Below, one piece after another: positions 1-6,852 of a DNA stretch of 21,947 nt (position 1 is its first letter; every line of letters begins with the position of its first letter). Under the pieces are notes generated by a model. It worked only from the letters and a program-made list of their open reading frames with translations. It was not told the DNA's origin and did not search any database. The position numbers and the translations under genes are program-made. The DNA lies in the IMG/VR virus record IMGVR_UViG_3300018065_000077, positions 1-21,947 of that record; one strand, 5' to 3'. Origin of the DNA: a virus.

Positions 1-89
1 AAATATGCATCTTCAGGAAGATAGAATGGCTCTATATTGTTTTGTTCCCCTTCTTCCAGAGGACCGATTAAAAAACTTTTGAGTACCAT
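1..89 (-). CDS. Phage structural protein, N-terminal fragment (runs off the left edge)
   Basis: Only the first 29 codons lie in the window; the product begins MVLKSFLIGPLEEGEQNNIE. The ATG at 89 directly follows the TAA of the tail-fibre-like gene (90-92), and a GGGAG ribosome site lies 5-9 bases upstream, so the start is secure. The opening (short hydrophobic stretch, IGPLE.G, then a Pro/Asp-rich P.YLP.DA run) resembles, from memory, the start of large virion proteins in environmental short-tailed phages, which sit at the end of the tail gene block. Its position fits that. The function cannot be assigned from 29 residues. Confidence 0.6.
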   Translation of the reverse strand, partial: MVLKSFLIGPLEEGEQNNIEPFYLPEDAY

Positions 90-668
90 TTAACTCCCTA
101 TGACTAAGTAATTATAGGTAGTGGCTGTTGAAGCCGTATCGGTTCGCCGCGAACCAAACACACTAATTCCGGTTGTAGAGACCGAACGAAAGGTTGCAAA
201 GGTATTAGGGGTCCCACTAGAATCGGCGGTTACTACAAATCCTGTATACACCGCATTAAAAACCGGAATGGTAGCCGCCGTAGGAAAATTGGTCGTGTGC
301 GCCCCACTTCCACTGCCTGTGCCCCATTTAAGAAGAATTCCGGACGGAAGACGCGTCCATCCGTTAGCCGATCCTAAAAAGGAAGTGAATTCAATTTCGG
401 TTCCATTAGATTCTCTCCTAATGAACATTTCCGCCACTGATGTAAGAGTGCTTTCTTTAGTGTATAGTCCCATTTCATTAGCACTTGTAGCGGGAGCTGA
501 ACTTTGCTCAGGCATTTGAAGAAAAGAATGTTTTCCTTGATCAGTGGCATTAAAATTTCCATGGTTGGTATTAAAAGCAGTACTGATTTCTTGGAAGTTG
601 TCTAGGATCTGAGCTTGACTTTGGGAAGGGTTGTCACTTGCTTGAGGAATATTTTCATTATAAGCCAT
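90..668 (-). CDS. Tail-fibre / receptor-binding-like protein
   Basis: A 192-residue protein. I start it at the ATG at 668, one base after the stop of the preceding gene and with an AGG about 10 bases upstream; an ATG nine codons earlier (695) lacks a ribosome site and lies inside the preceding gene. The N-terminal 60 residues are polar and Gln/Asn-rich (SQSQAQILDNFQEISTAF), which could be a helical virion-attachment segment. From about residue 100 the chain turns Gly/Ser/Thr-rich and beta-prone, with a WTRLPSG..LKWGTGSG stretch and a YNYLVIGS terminus. This resembles the C-terminal head domain of many phage fibre tips (gp53-like), which fold as trimers and contact the host surface. The match is by pattern, so receptor binding is an inference. 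Confidence 0.6.
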   Translation of the reverse strand: MAYNENIPQASDNPSQSQAQILDNFQEISTAFNTNHGNFNATDQGKHSFLQMPEQSSAPATSANEMGLYTKESTLTSVAEMFIRRESNGTEIEFTSFLGSANGWTRLPSGILLKWGTGSGSGAHTTNFPTAATIPVFNAVYTGFVVTADSSGTPNTFATFRSVSTTGISVFGSRRTDTASTATTYNYLVIGS

Positions 669-669
669 C

Positions 670-1698
670 TTAAAACCTATTGTTAAAGTTCCCATAAGGG
701 AAAGCTGTCATTTCTGTATAGATCGTCGCCGTTCTTTCATTGGTTTGTTGAACAATGTGACGATGAAGAACGAGATTTTCTTGTTCTTTGAATCCTCTCA
801 TAATTTGATCGATCCCTTCAGGGTCTTGAGAATCTTCAAATATCTTTTTCGCTGCCCCATATGCCAAATATTGCCACCACTGCTTAATTAAGGGATCTTG
901 AGTGCTTGAAAGAAGGGCTGCTGGAGTTAAAAAAGCGTTAAATTTGACTGGATACACTTTATCGGGCACAGGACGCAATGTTATGATGTTGTCATAGAAT
1001 AACACTGCTTGCGGTCTGTTAGGCTGATAGGGCGTAAATGTGAAGGTGATTTCTGTTCCACTTGGAATATTATTTGCAAAAGTGATGGAAACAGCTCCTG
1101 TCAAATAATCAATACTTCCTGTGGCTGGGGTTGTGGAGTTACTAATAAGCCAGGTACCGGTAGACCGCGTTTGAGGATTATCCACCACTCGGATCGCAGC
1201 ATTAGTGTCATCGACTGTTCCCACGGTCACCGAATTTTGAAGCATGGGGACATTCGGGAGGGTTGCCGTATAAGGCCCCGGTGTGCCATTTCCTGATAGC
1301 GTGGTAAAAGTATCTCCTAAGGCGGGATAAATTCGAAAAAATTGCTCGCGACTTTGGGAATAAAAACTTTGATACCCATTAATATAGGCTGGAGGCTGGA
1401 GATTGTAATACACATCTTGTGCCTGCGAGGGGGCCCCATCAAAATCCACTATTAATTCATTAAACTGGGGAGTGGCGGGAGTGGCTGAGAGCATATTATA
1501 TTGATCCACATTTGGGATCGTCATAAATTCAAACGTCCCGTTGTTGGAAAATACTCTCAAATGTTCAGGAAAATCATATTGATAGAAGGTATTTACATAG
1601 TCATCAATTTGAGCATCGGTAATTTGTTGGGGGGAAGGGCGCCCCGTAAGGCGCCTTACCTTTGTTCTAATAGTCGCTAATGTACTGGGAGCACTCAT
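670..1698 (-). CDS. Conserved phage virion protein, possible head-tail adaptor or tail component
   Basis: A 342-residue protein. It starts with ATGA overlapping the TGA of the upstream 124-residue gene, so the two are translationally coupled. The N-terminus has a helical, basic segment (VRRLTGRPSPQQITDAQIDD, residues 14-33) followed by YVNTFYQYDFPEHLR, which I associate with proteins from marine and environmental podovirus-like genomes. Residues 100-230 are beta-rich with many Thr/Pro/Asn. The C-terminal third (KQWWQYLAYGAAKKIFEDSQ, then a long helix) is helical. The location between the capsid genes and the fibre-like gene supports a connector or tail role. No catalytic motif is visible and the exact function is unknown. 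Confidence 0.55.
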   Translation of the reverse strand: MSAPSTLATIRTKVRRLTGRPSPQQITDAQIDDYVNTFYQYDFPEHLRVFSNNGTFEFMTIPNVDQYNMLSATPATPQFNELIVDFDGAPSQAQDVYYNLQPPAYINGYQSFYSQSREQFFRIYPALGDTFTTLSGNGTPGPYTATLPNVPMLQNSVTVGTVDDTNAAIRVVDNPQTRSTGTWLISNSTTPATGSIDYLTGAVSITFANNIPSGTEITFTFTPYQPNRPQAVLFYDNIITLRPVPDKVYPVKFNAFLTPAALLSSTQDPLIKQWWQYLAYGAAKKIFEDSQDPEGIDQIMRGFKEQENLVLHRHIVQQTNERTATIYTEMTAFPYGNFNNRF

Positions 1699-2069
1699 TT
1701 TTCATCCGTTTCAATTTCTTGAAATTCTAAACTTTCAAATGAACATCTCTGTACTTTTTTGCCCACTTCTACCGATGGTTTACCATCAGCATCCAAAACA
1801 TGAGCATGCTTAGGATAGTAACATTGTTGGTTTAGATGTTTAGCAACCATGAGAGGGATATCATAAATTTCCCCATCTACCATGGTATACTTAAGGACTT
1901 CGTCCCCTTTATATTTTTTAAAACTAAAAGTCATTGAACCTCCACGAGGCTCATAGCACCGGAAGATTCCTTTGACCATTTTGTGGTCTTTTTGCCGCAT
2001 TTTACGCATTTCTTCATCGGTGATTTTCCGCGTATTTCTACGCGCTCTAGGAAGGGTTAATGTAGACAT
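1695..2069 (-). CDS. Conserved phage protein of unknown function, virion gene block
   Basis: A 124-residue protein with an AGGAGA ribosome site five bases before the ATG at 2069. The first 35 residues are very basic (RARRNTRKI, then MRKMRQKDHKM). A compact domain follows, with GGSMTFSFKKYKGDEVLKY, a DGEIYDIPLMVAKHLNQQ helix and a VGKKVQRCSFESLEF strand. This pattern recurs in environmental podovirus-like genomes between the capsid and tail genes. It begins a transcription unit: a strong terminator lies just upstream at 2105-2135, so it needs its own promoter or partial readthrough. Its stop overlaps the next start. Possible roles are head completion or head-tail joining; this is an inference from position. 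Confidence 0.5.
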   Translation of the reverse strand: MSTLTLPRARRNTRKITDEEMRKMRQKDHKMVKGIFRCYEPRGGSMTFSFKKYKGDEVLKYTMVDGEIYDIPLMVAKHLNQQCYYPKHAHVLDADGKPSVEVGKKVQRCSFESLEFQEIETDEK

Positions 2070-2104
2070 AATGTCTCCTGGTGGTAACGTTTTCTCTGTT
2101 TGTC

Positions 2105-2135
2105 AAAAAAGGGTGGGGACATTTAGTCCCCATCC
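2105..2135 (-). terminator. Rho-independent terminator after the capsid / large virion protein genes
   Basis: Read on the minus strand, GGATGGGGAC, loop TAAAT, GTCCCCACCC forms a ten-pair stem with one mismatch, followed at once by TTTTTT. It starts eight bases after the stop of the 2143-3120 gene and would end the scaffold-capsid transcript, limiting readthrough into the adaptor and fibre genes. Confidence 0.85.
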
Positions 2136-2142
2136 ACTCCAA

Positions 2143-3120
2143 TTATTCATTGGTCACGCTGAAGGATTTACCAGCTCGCCAGTAGATCACATCATTGTTT
2201 GTCCCTGCAGGACTGTCCGCGCCTGCAGCTAATTCCATTCCAATAATAGAAACGTTATTAGTTGCGTCGTCGAGAGAGTTTGCAAAGGTTCCATTCGCTG
2301 TTTCTCCTACTGGAATGACTTCCGCTAAGGTGAAAGGCACCCCGGCTGTAAGAGGGAAAGAGAATGCAGTAAAGGCACTAGAATCGATATCTACTGTAAT
2401 GGTGTTATTGGTAGTGTTCACCGCAGTGATGTTTCCAATAAGGTTGTCCATTTCAGTCATACCAAACGCGCTAGGGACTTTAATCCTAACCGCTTGTCCT
2501 GCGGTAAACCCATGAGTCACAGACATCGTAATGACCGCGCTTGTAGCTTGGGTAATTGCAGTAATAGTGCGTCTACGAGGATAGAATTGAGGTTGGAAAG
2601 GGATCTTTCTCCAGGAACCAGTGGTTCCCGCTACAATTTGGGCCATATAGTCCAAACTAAATGTAGTGGCAGAGAGAGTGTTATTTCCAACGGTGAAATC
2701 AATTCCACCAAGTTGTTGAGCTCCAGTTACATTAATAATTCTAACTACATCCCCCGCAGATAAGCCGTTGGTACCTGAGTTGGTAACCACGGGGATAGCC
2801 GCATTGGAAATAGCTGTAATGGTAGAATTAAGCGCTCCTGGAGTTTGATCAGAAGTATCTAAAAGAGTAAATCCTCCTGACGCCAGAGCTGTTGTAAGCT
2901 GGGCAGCGTTGGCAGCATTGGATTTTCTATATTCAATGCCTGTGCCTGCAGCCATACCTCGTTGCCAATAATATTCCACTCCTACCGCAGTAGTTTGAGT
3001 ATCGTCATCGGCTACGGTATAGTTAAGAACTTGCATCCAATCCACGTCGGATCGAATGTCTAGAGTCTTAGCTGTACCATCTGAGGTAAATCTTCCTTGT
3101 TGTATAATAGTTCCGTTCAT
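2143..3120 (-). CDS. Large virion protein with two FCCH-like beta repeats, next to the capsid gene
   Basis: A 325-residue protein. Two ATGs lie in tandem (3123 and 3120); AAGGAGG ends only two bases before the first, so I prefer the second. The N-terminal 60 residues include SDVDWMQVLNYTV and EYYWQRGM. Two related beta-rich segments follow at about residues 97-170 and 184-255. Each has an I-TAI (or VTNS) opening, a G-L/F-SAG/TAG-Q/D-V-RI core and a T-TF/TITVDI ending, a pattern resembling the small FCCH domain noted in phage structural proteins. The end (NDVIYWRAGKSFSV) looks like a conserved closing strand. It lies directly downstream of the major capsid gene and just before a terminator, so a decoration, head-fibre or tail role is likely; which one is unresolved. 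Confidence 0.55.
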   Translation of the reverse strand: MNGTIIQQGRFTSDGTAKTLDIRSDVDWMQVLNYTVADDDTQTTAVGVEYYWQRGMAAGTGIEYRKSNAANAAQLTTALASGGFTLLDTSDQTPGALNSTITAISNAAIPVVTNSGTNGLSAGDVVRIINVTGAQQLGGIDFTVGNNTLSATTFSLDYMAQIVAGTTGSWRKIPFQPQFYPRRRTITAITQATSAVITMSVTHGFTAGQAVRIKVPSAFGMTEMDNLIGNITAVNTTNNTITVDIDSSAFTAFSFPLTAGVPFTLAEVIPVGETANGTFANSLDDATNNVSIIGMELAAGADSPAGTNNDVIYWRAGKSFSVTNE

Positions 3121-3130
3121 CATTGCCTCC

Positions 3131-4078
3131 TTAGACTGATAGGGTTGATCTGAGATTAATCACCCAAGCATCGTTGGTAATGCGAGGAACTTGTGCGAAT
3201 TTGTATCCAACACTTGCATTGAGAGCAAGAGGACCATCATAGATAGGAGGTCTATAGATAAATTGAGAACTATAGCCATCTTGTTCCACGACAGCATACG
3301 CTTCCATCCCCACACAGAAAATGTTGTACACATCGTTTCCATTATTGGATCCGTTTTGTGTCACACTTCCAATGCTCGAAAGTAAGAAACGTAAGTTAGA
3401 TACAGAACCCCACTCAGGACGCAAGGTAGACATTTGACTTGGGTATTGAGCTTTAGCAATAAAGCCCTGTACTTGCTCTAGGTCTCCAATGAGCTGAGTG
3501 TTACCCAATGCAAAATAAGCATCACGAACAGGAGCTGTACCGAATCGGTCTTCTCCCTCAATGTTATCTGCAATGGTGTACGCATTATTATCCGCTAATG
3601 TACGGATAACAGTGTCGACGTCGGATCGGGTAATCTCTGTTGGATTATCCCCGTTAGTACCTCCTGTACAGTTAATTGAACTAGCTGTACTTTGGAGCAT
3701 GTTACGAGTAAGTTCGTCCTCTGTTTGTCTTAAAGACACTCCAAGCCGTTGCGCCGCTTCATTAAGGACGGGGTCTTGGTTTTGAAGAGTTACTTGCTCG
3801 TTAAGGATGATGTAAGTACCATAGAAATCTATCTCCGCATCAATATTGACGGCTGTCAACTGTTGAGGAGGTGGCGTTACACCTGTATTCCCAAGAGGAA
3901 CCGTAGCGGTCTGCAAGGGATTATACCTACGCATTCTAAGAGTAGTACCACCATTTCGGGGCATATTCTTAAGCATCGCGGGTATGTTATGAATCATGTA
4001 CGGAACTGGTACGGACAGAAGCTTGTACGAGAAGCTCTGTTGTACCGGTGCCGGTAACACAGTTGTGGTTGTGGTCAT
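3131..4078 (-). CDS. Major capsid protein, N4-gp56 family
   Basis: A 315-residue protein with a GAGG ribosome site seven bases before the ATG at 4078. It forms the icosahedral head shell (HK97-type fold in this family). Recognisable parts are the N-terminal FSYKLLSVPVPYMIHNIPAM, the LRMRRYNPL segment, then IDAEIDFYGTYIILNEQVTL (residues 81-100), and a central helix (LGVSLRQTEDELTRNMLQ). The C-terminal half has IRTLADNNA and a GMEAYAVVEQDGYSSQFIYR segment. This order of segments fits the N4-gp56 family, and the length is near the short end of that family. The upstream neighbour is scaffold-like and the downstream neighbour is a virion protein, the usual arrangement. The residue pattern is clear, but no alignment was run. 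Confidence 0.82.
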   Translation of the reverse strand: MTTTTTVLPAPVQQSFSYKLLSVPVPYMIHNIPAMLKNMPRNGGTTLRMRRYNPLQTATVPLGNTGVTPPPQQLTAVNIDAEIDFYGTYIILNEQVTLQNQDPVLNEAAQRLGVSLRQTEDELTRNMLQSTASSINCTGGTNGDNPTEITRSDVDTVIRTLADNNAYTIADNIEGEDRFGTAPVRDAYFALGNTQLIGDLEQVQGFIAKAQYPSQMSTLRPEWGSVSNLRFLLSSIGSVTQNGSNNGNDVYNIFCVGMEAYAVVEQDGYSSQFIYRPPIYDGPLALNASVGYKFAQVPRITNDAWVINLRSTLSV

Positions 4079-4094
4079 GCGATACCTCGGTTAT

Positions 4095-4787
4095 TTACCG
4101 AGCTTTCACTGCCTCTGCCATTTCTTTTTGAAGCTGCTTCTTTAATTCAGGAGTCAACCCATTGGCAAAAACATTTGCTTCATGGAGAGCTCCCGATCCT
4201 TTTATCGCTTGAGCGCTAAGCGGCTTCTTGTGGTTGGATTGTACTTGATCTTTTTGCTTCATAAGATTTTGATTGGTGGGATCATATCCCAACCCTTTGA
4301 GCGTTTTATAAGCTGCAACACCTTTCGCATAGAGACCATCTGCACTTGTTCCGTCCCCACTTTGAATGGAAAAAAACAATTCGGGCTCAGTTTCTTTCAG
4401 TTTTTCCAAGTTTTCTTTAGTCACAACTTGATCGAAATCTTCGAATTTACCGCGGAGCTTCTCTGGTACTGCTTCCAGTTCCTTACGCAGGATGAGCTGT
4501 TCTAGCTTTTTGAGATGTCTCCCTTCAACTAGATCTTCTTCACCCAATTCGTCTTCTTTTTCAGAAGCTTCTTGTTTAGCACGATACTCTCGAAGCTCAG
4601 CTTCAAGTCGTTCTTTCTCTTCCCGAAGTTTTTTAAAGTTAAATTCTTTATTTTTAACTTCTTGGTCTTCCGGAGGAGAAACTTGAGTCGCTTGGCTCTG
4701 AACCTCCTCTTGTGGTTGCTCAGCTTGAGGTTGAACGATTTCCTCTTGCGGAGTTTCTTCCGCTACGTCCGGTGTTTTTGTTGCCAT
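4095..4787 (-). CDS. Scaffold-like head assembly protein
   Basis: A 230-residue, highly charged and mostly helical protein with AGGAG six bases before the ATG at 4787. Residues 1-45 are a Glu/Gln/Pro-rich disordered tail (EETPQEEIVQPQAEQPQEE). Residues 46-95 form a strong coiled coil (FKKLREEKERLEAELREYRA). The last 30 residues (LTPELKKQLQKEMAEAVKAR) give a basic helix, as used by scaffolds to bind the capsid. It sits 16 bases upstream of the major capsid gene, the classical scaffold position. Scaffolds guide procapsid assembly and then leave the head. The sequence family is not recognised; the call rests on composition, coil and gene order. Confidence 0.7.
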   Translation of the reverse strand: MATKTPDVAEETPQEEIVQPQAEQPQEEVQSQATQVSPPEDQEVKNKEFNFKKLREEKERLEAELREYRAKQEASEKEDELGEEDLVEGRHLKKLEQLILRKELEAVPEKLRGKFEDFDQVVTKENLEKLKETEPELFFSIQSGDGTSADGLYAKGVAAYKTLKGLGYDPTNQNLMKQKDQVQSNHKKPLSAQAIKGSGALHEANVFANGLTPELKKQLQKEMAEAVKAR

Positions 4788-4920
4788 TCGTACTCCTGTG
4801 CGCTTGCGAAACGCGTTACTGCTTATAAGTTATTCATGCCCACTAACGGAGGGAACCGATTCATGAATTAGTTTCTAATTAAAATGGATAGGAATTTAAT
4901 TCAAGTTTACCTAAAACAAT
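4788..4920 (-). promoter_or_regulatory. Leader of the scaffold-capsid operon with a candidate late promoter element
   Basis: This 133-base gap before the scaffold gene is AT-rich and holds TAAACTTGAATTAA on the minus strand (4896-4909). Exactly the same 14 bases occur in the leader of the terminase operon (14770-14783). TTGAAT inside it could be a -35 box; TTTAAT lies 15 bases further on and TAATTA 17 bases on, neither an ideal -10. Both copies face minus-strand late genes, so a phage-specific promoter or activator site is plausible. Confidence 0.4.
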
Positions 4921-5400
4921 TTATGAGGGATTGTTTAACCTCTCGCATAATTGATCTAATTTTCCGCTATTAAAATCCCGGGCAAACTGCACTAACTGTT
5001 GTTGTTCTTCTGGCAGTTCACCCCCCATAAGTGCTAAATCAATAGTGCTTTGCTTATCAGGGATAACCCAGACAAAATCTAACCTTTGTTCTTTAGGAAA
5101 ATAGTGATAAACCACCTGGTCATATTCAGGTGTGGGACAGCTTTTGCGAGGGAAAAAATATTGTCTCACTACGTTTTTCATGAGGCGTTCCTTTTTAAAA
5201 AGAACTACCACATAAAAATCTCCTTCAAACTGGCGCTCTCCCCTTTCCACTGCTAATCTAACCTGATTTTCAAAAGAATCTTCATTAGTATTCCCTCGAT
5301 GAATTTCCCTTTGAAGATCAATAGGATTAATTTTTTCATCAGGTTTTTGTTGGAGTTCATAGGAATATTGCCCTACTGTTTTTTTAGGTGAGGTGCTCAT
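4921..5400 (-). CDS. Conserved phage protein of unknown function
   Basis: A 159-residue soluble protein. An earlier ATG (5433) exists, but AAAAGGAGACGGT precedes the ATG at 5400, so I use that start; it then overlaps the previous gene by 17 bases. The N-terminus (MSTSPKKTVGQYSYELQQ, then INPIDLQREIHRGN) is polar. A core domain follows with GDFYVVVLFKKERLMKNVVR (about residues 58-77), a PRKSCPTPEYDQVVYHY segment and LDFVWVIPD. The acidic end (EEQQQLVQFARDFNSGKL) is helical. I recall similar proteins in environmental podovirus-like genomes but know no function. It is the last gene of a three-gene minus-strand operon and ends just before the scaffold leader. Confidence 0.55.
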   Translation of the reverse strand: MSTSPKKTVGQYSYELQQKPDEKINPIDLQREIHRGNTNEDSFENQVRLAVERGERQFEGDFYVVVLFKKERLMKNVVRQYFFPRKSCPTPEYDQVVYHYFPKEQRLDFVWVIPDKQSTIDLALMGGELPEEQQQLVQFARDFNSGKLDQLCERLNNPS

Positions 5401-5638
5401 ACCGTCTCCTTTTCCAAAAAAGAACTCGTTCATTTTCTTTGAGACGAGCGCCTTCCCAGTGATTTCCGGTCCACCACCCCGCGATTTTTTTGTCTCGCGA
5501 AGTAAGAAGGGTCACTAAGTCGAAAGGAATAGGAAGAGAAGATGAAGCATCGGCCCACCCTTCCTTGTTAAATTTAGTAATGAGATAACGAAATGTGTTA
5601 ACTTTCTCTTTTGTCTGAAGATTGGCTGTTTGCGTCAT
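5384..5638 (-). CDS. Small hypothetical protein
   Basis: An 84-residue basic protein with a strong AAGGAGAA site before the ATG at 5638. Its start lies 41 bases inside the preceding gene and its end overlaps the next by 17 bases, a tight coupled arrangement. It has a KVNTFRYLITKFNKEGWADASSS opening (here split: a helix, then a Gly-Trp turn), an IPFDLVTLLTSRDKKIAGWW middle and a Lys/Arg-rich tail. No known motif is visible. The Trp-Trp-Thr-Gly-Asn-His-Trp run at about residues 55-61 is unusual. Confidence 0.5.
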   Translation of the reverse strand: MTQTANLQTKEKVNTFRYLITKFNKEGWADASSSLPIPFDLVTLLTSRDKKIAGWWTGNHWEGARLKENERVLFWKRRRYEHLT

Positions 5639-5870
5639 AGACTTTCTCCTTAAGAAGTTTTAGTTCTAATTCGACAAACCGATACAAGTGACGAAGAATA
5701 TGAAGAAAACGGTGAGAAGAAATATTTTCTAGATGGTCTATTTGCCAGTTTAGAAGTTCTTTTTGGCTATGAGACATAGAACAAAAGGAACAGAGGGGAT
5801 GGCAAACTTTTTCTTGAGGATCTTTTTCATCTTCCCATGCAAGAAAGCATGAGGGACATTCATATTTCAT
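5598..5870 (-). CDS. Small zinc-ribbon-like protein
   Basis: A 90-residue protein, first in the three-gene operon running to 4921. Four cysteines and a histidine are arranged as CPSC near residue 5 and C-H-P-L-C-S-F-C at about residues 23-30, consistent with a metal-binding ribbon. The rest is a long helix (LLNWQIDHLENISSHRFLHI and onward). No clear ribosome site precedes the ATG at 5870, so the start is less certain. A weak copy (11 of 14 bases) of the shared late-leader motif lies upstream at 5906-5919. The role is unknown; small zinc ribbons in phages often bind nucleic acid or host transcription proteins. Confidence 0.45.
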   Translation of the reverse strand: MKYECPSCFLAWEDEKDPQEKVCHPLCSFCSMSHSQKELLNWQIDHLENISSHRFLHILRHLYRFVELELKLLKEKVYDANSQSSDKRES

Positions 5871-5940
5871 AAGCTTGGTAACTAATGTTTGTCGTAACTT
5901 TCTTGTAAAATAAAGTTTAAATTAGAGCAAGAGAAAGCCT

Positions 5941-6084
5941 ATGAACCCCCTACTCAAGATGGGCGACCCCCCTGGTCACAATTTTTATTTCTCTATGACA
6001 GACCCCCCTGTTCAGGAATATTTTTTGAGTAGGGGGTCCCTTATCAGACAAAAAAAAGACCCGAATTTTTCAAAACGGGCCTAA
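5941..6084 (+). CDS. Possible 47-codon ORF across a repeat block (doubtful)
   Basis: ATG at 5941 opens a 47-residue frame starting MNPLLKMGDPPGHNFYFSMT and containing two DPP units 36 bases (12 codons) apart, followed by a Lys/Arg-rich end. The in-frame repeat spacing is the only support. The ribosome site is poor (GAGAAAG), and the same bases form inverted repeats and, at the end, a minus-strand terminator. It may be a real short peptide or only a by-product of structured noncoding DNA; I favour noncoding. Confidence 0.15.
   Translation: MNPLLKMGDPPGHNFYFSMTDPPVQEYFLSRGSLIRQKKDPNFSKRA
5945..6037. repeat. Inverted repeat (13 bp) enclosing a pair of direct repeats
   Basis: ACCCCCTACTCAA at 5945-5957 is matched perfectly and inversely by TTGAGTAGGGGGT at 6025-6037, 67 bases apart. 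Between them GACCCCCCTGGTCA (5965-5978) and GACCCCCCTGTTCA (6001-6014) are direct repeats differing at one base and spaced 36 bases. The second is followed by a small palindrome, CCTG-TT-CAGG. The C/G runs stand out in this AT-rich region. The block lies in an intergenic gap between a minus-strand terminator and the 5598-5870 gene, about 0.8 kb from the serine recombinase. A recombination or protein-binding site is plausible, but its role is unknown. Confidence 0.75.
6050..6081 (-). terminator. Rho-independent terminator after the secreted beta-barrel-like gene
   Basis: On the minus strand GGCCCG, a 12-base loop and CGGGTC (one G-T pair) form the stem, followed by eight T residues. It lies 25 bases beyond the stop of the 6106-6657 gene, so that gene is probably a single-gene transcription unit. 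Confidence 0.8.
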
Positions 6085-6105
6085 GGGAGAGAAGTCAGAA
6101 AGAAA

Positions 6106-6657
6106 TTAGAATCCTATTCCCATACGACATCCCACATGGTGAATAGAAGTGTTTTCATATTTTCCAAAAGCATAAGGTTTGTAGCTCAGCTCAAAGAATA
6201 CTTTTTTATTGTCGTCTAGATTAAAATCATGACCTATTGAAGCGGAGGGGTGGAGAGCATAATCTTTTTCTCGTCTTCCATAATAGCTTCGTGTTTTGAC
6301 TCCGACGAGATCGGTTCCTACTCCGGCATACAGCTGCCCCTTCTCGGTAGAATGAATAGATTTAAAAATATTCACCCCCACTTTCCCGAAGTGCAATGGA
6401 GAATAGACGGTCTTCACATATTTATAACCTCCGTTCACATCAAAAATGTAAGACCCATTTTGATATCGATGTCCGATTGAAGGATGGGAGACTCCTTGGC
6501 TCCCCCATTCATAACCCAGATAGGTTGAATGACTCTCTTTTTTTTCTTCTCTACATTTATGGGTACCAAATGGAAAAGAGTCTTCCGATTCAGCTGCTAT
6601 TAATGAGCTCGTTAATACCAGTCCAGTACAAAGTAACATTAATTTTGAAAATTTCAT
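6106..6657 (-). CDS. Secreted outer-membrane beta-barrel-like protein
   Basis: A 183-residue protein with an AAAAGGAG site before the ATG at 6657. A Sec signal peptide is clear: Lys at residues 2 and 5, a hydrophobic core (LMLLCTGLVLTSSLI) and an Ala-Ala-Glu cleavage region near residue 22. The mature chain alternates polar and aromatic residues typical of beta strands (THSTYLGYEWGS-like, GSYIFDVNGGYKYV, KVFFELSYKPYAFGKY) and ends in Phe (CRMGIGF), as many Gram-negative outer-membrane proteins do. About six to eight strands could fit. It has its own terminator and is not part of the virion operon. It may be a cargo gene altering the host surface, for example blocking other phages, but this is inference. 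It resembles bacterial more than phage proteins. Confidence 0.6.
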   Translation of the reverse strand: MKFSKLMLLCTGLVLTSSLIAAESEDSFPFGTHKCREEKKESHSTYLGYEWGSQGVSHPSIGHRYQNGSYIFDVNGGYKYVKTVYSPLHFGKVGVNIFKSIHSTEKGQLYAGVGTDLVGVKTRSYYGRREKDYALHPSASIGHDFNLDDNKKVFFELSYKPYAFGKYENTSIHHVGCRMGIGF

Positions 6658-6734
6658 TTCTAACTCCTTTTAAATGTTAGGGTTTCTAAACTATACAGAA
6701 AATGGAGTAAAAAAACCACCCATTTTCATACTTC

Positions 6735-6839
6735 TTAGACTTTTCATAATAATCTTTTTAAAAACGCCGTTTTGCCGGTCTAAAAACTATGTACAAAAAG
6801 TCCCCAGTCTAATTATGATGATTTTTACTTTTTTAGACT
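6735..6839. promoter_or_regulatory. Cluster of four GTCTAA/TTAGAC motifs upstream of the recombinase (res-like)
   Basis: The hexamer occurs at 6735-6740 (TTAGAC), 6778-6783 (GTCTAA), 6807-6812 (GTCTAA) and 6833-6838 (TTAGAC), all within 105 bases before the recombinase gene. The last two form an inverted pair, AGTCTAA and TTAGACT, with an AT-rich 20-base centre. Small serine resolvases bind inverted half-sites of this kind in a res region next to their gene (the Tn3/gamma-delta half-site core is TGTCYGATA) and repress their own promoter there. Whether these are true half-sites is unproven. Confidence 0.4.
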
Positions 6840-6852
6840 GCGAGGAGAAACG

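Noticed and set aside
121-519. Plus-strand open frame of 132 codons
   Set aside because: Antisense to the fibre-like gene, with no ribosome site and no family; the minus-strand gene explains the DNA.
2101-2106. Perfect TTGACA (minus strand) just after the terminator at 2105-2135
   Set aside because: No -10-like sequence at 16-18 bases; the following bases are GC-containing (CCACCA). It partly consists of the terminator T-run.
5946-6036. G-quadruplex in the repeat block
   Set aside because: Only three G-runs lie on the minus strand and one on the plus strand, far apart; a four-run motif is not present on one strand.
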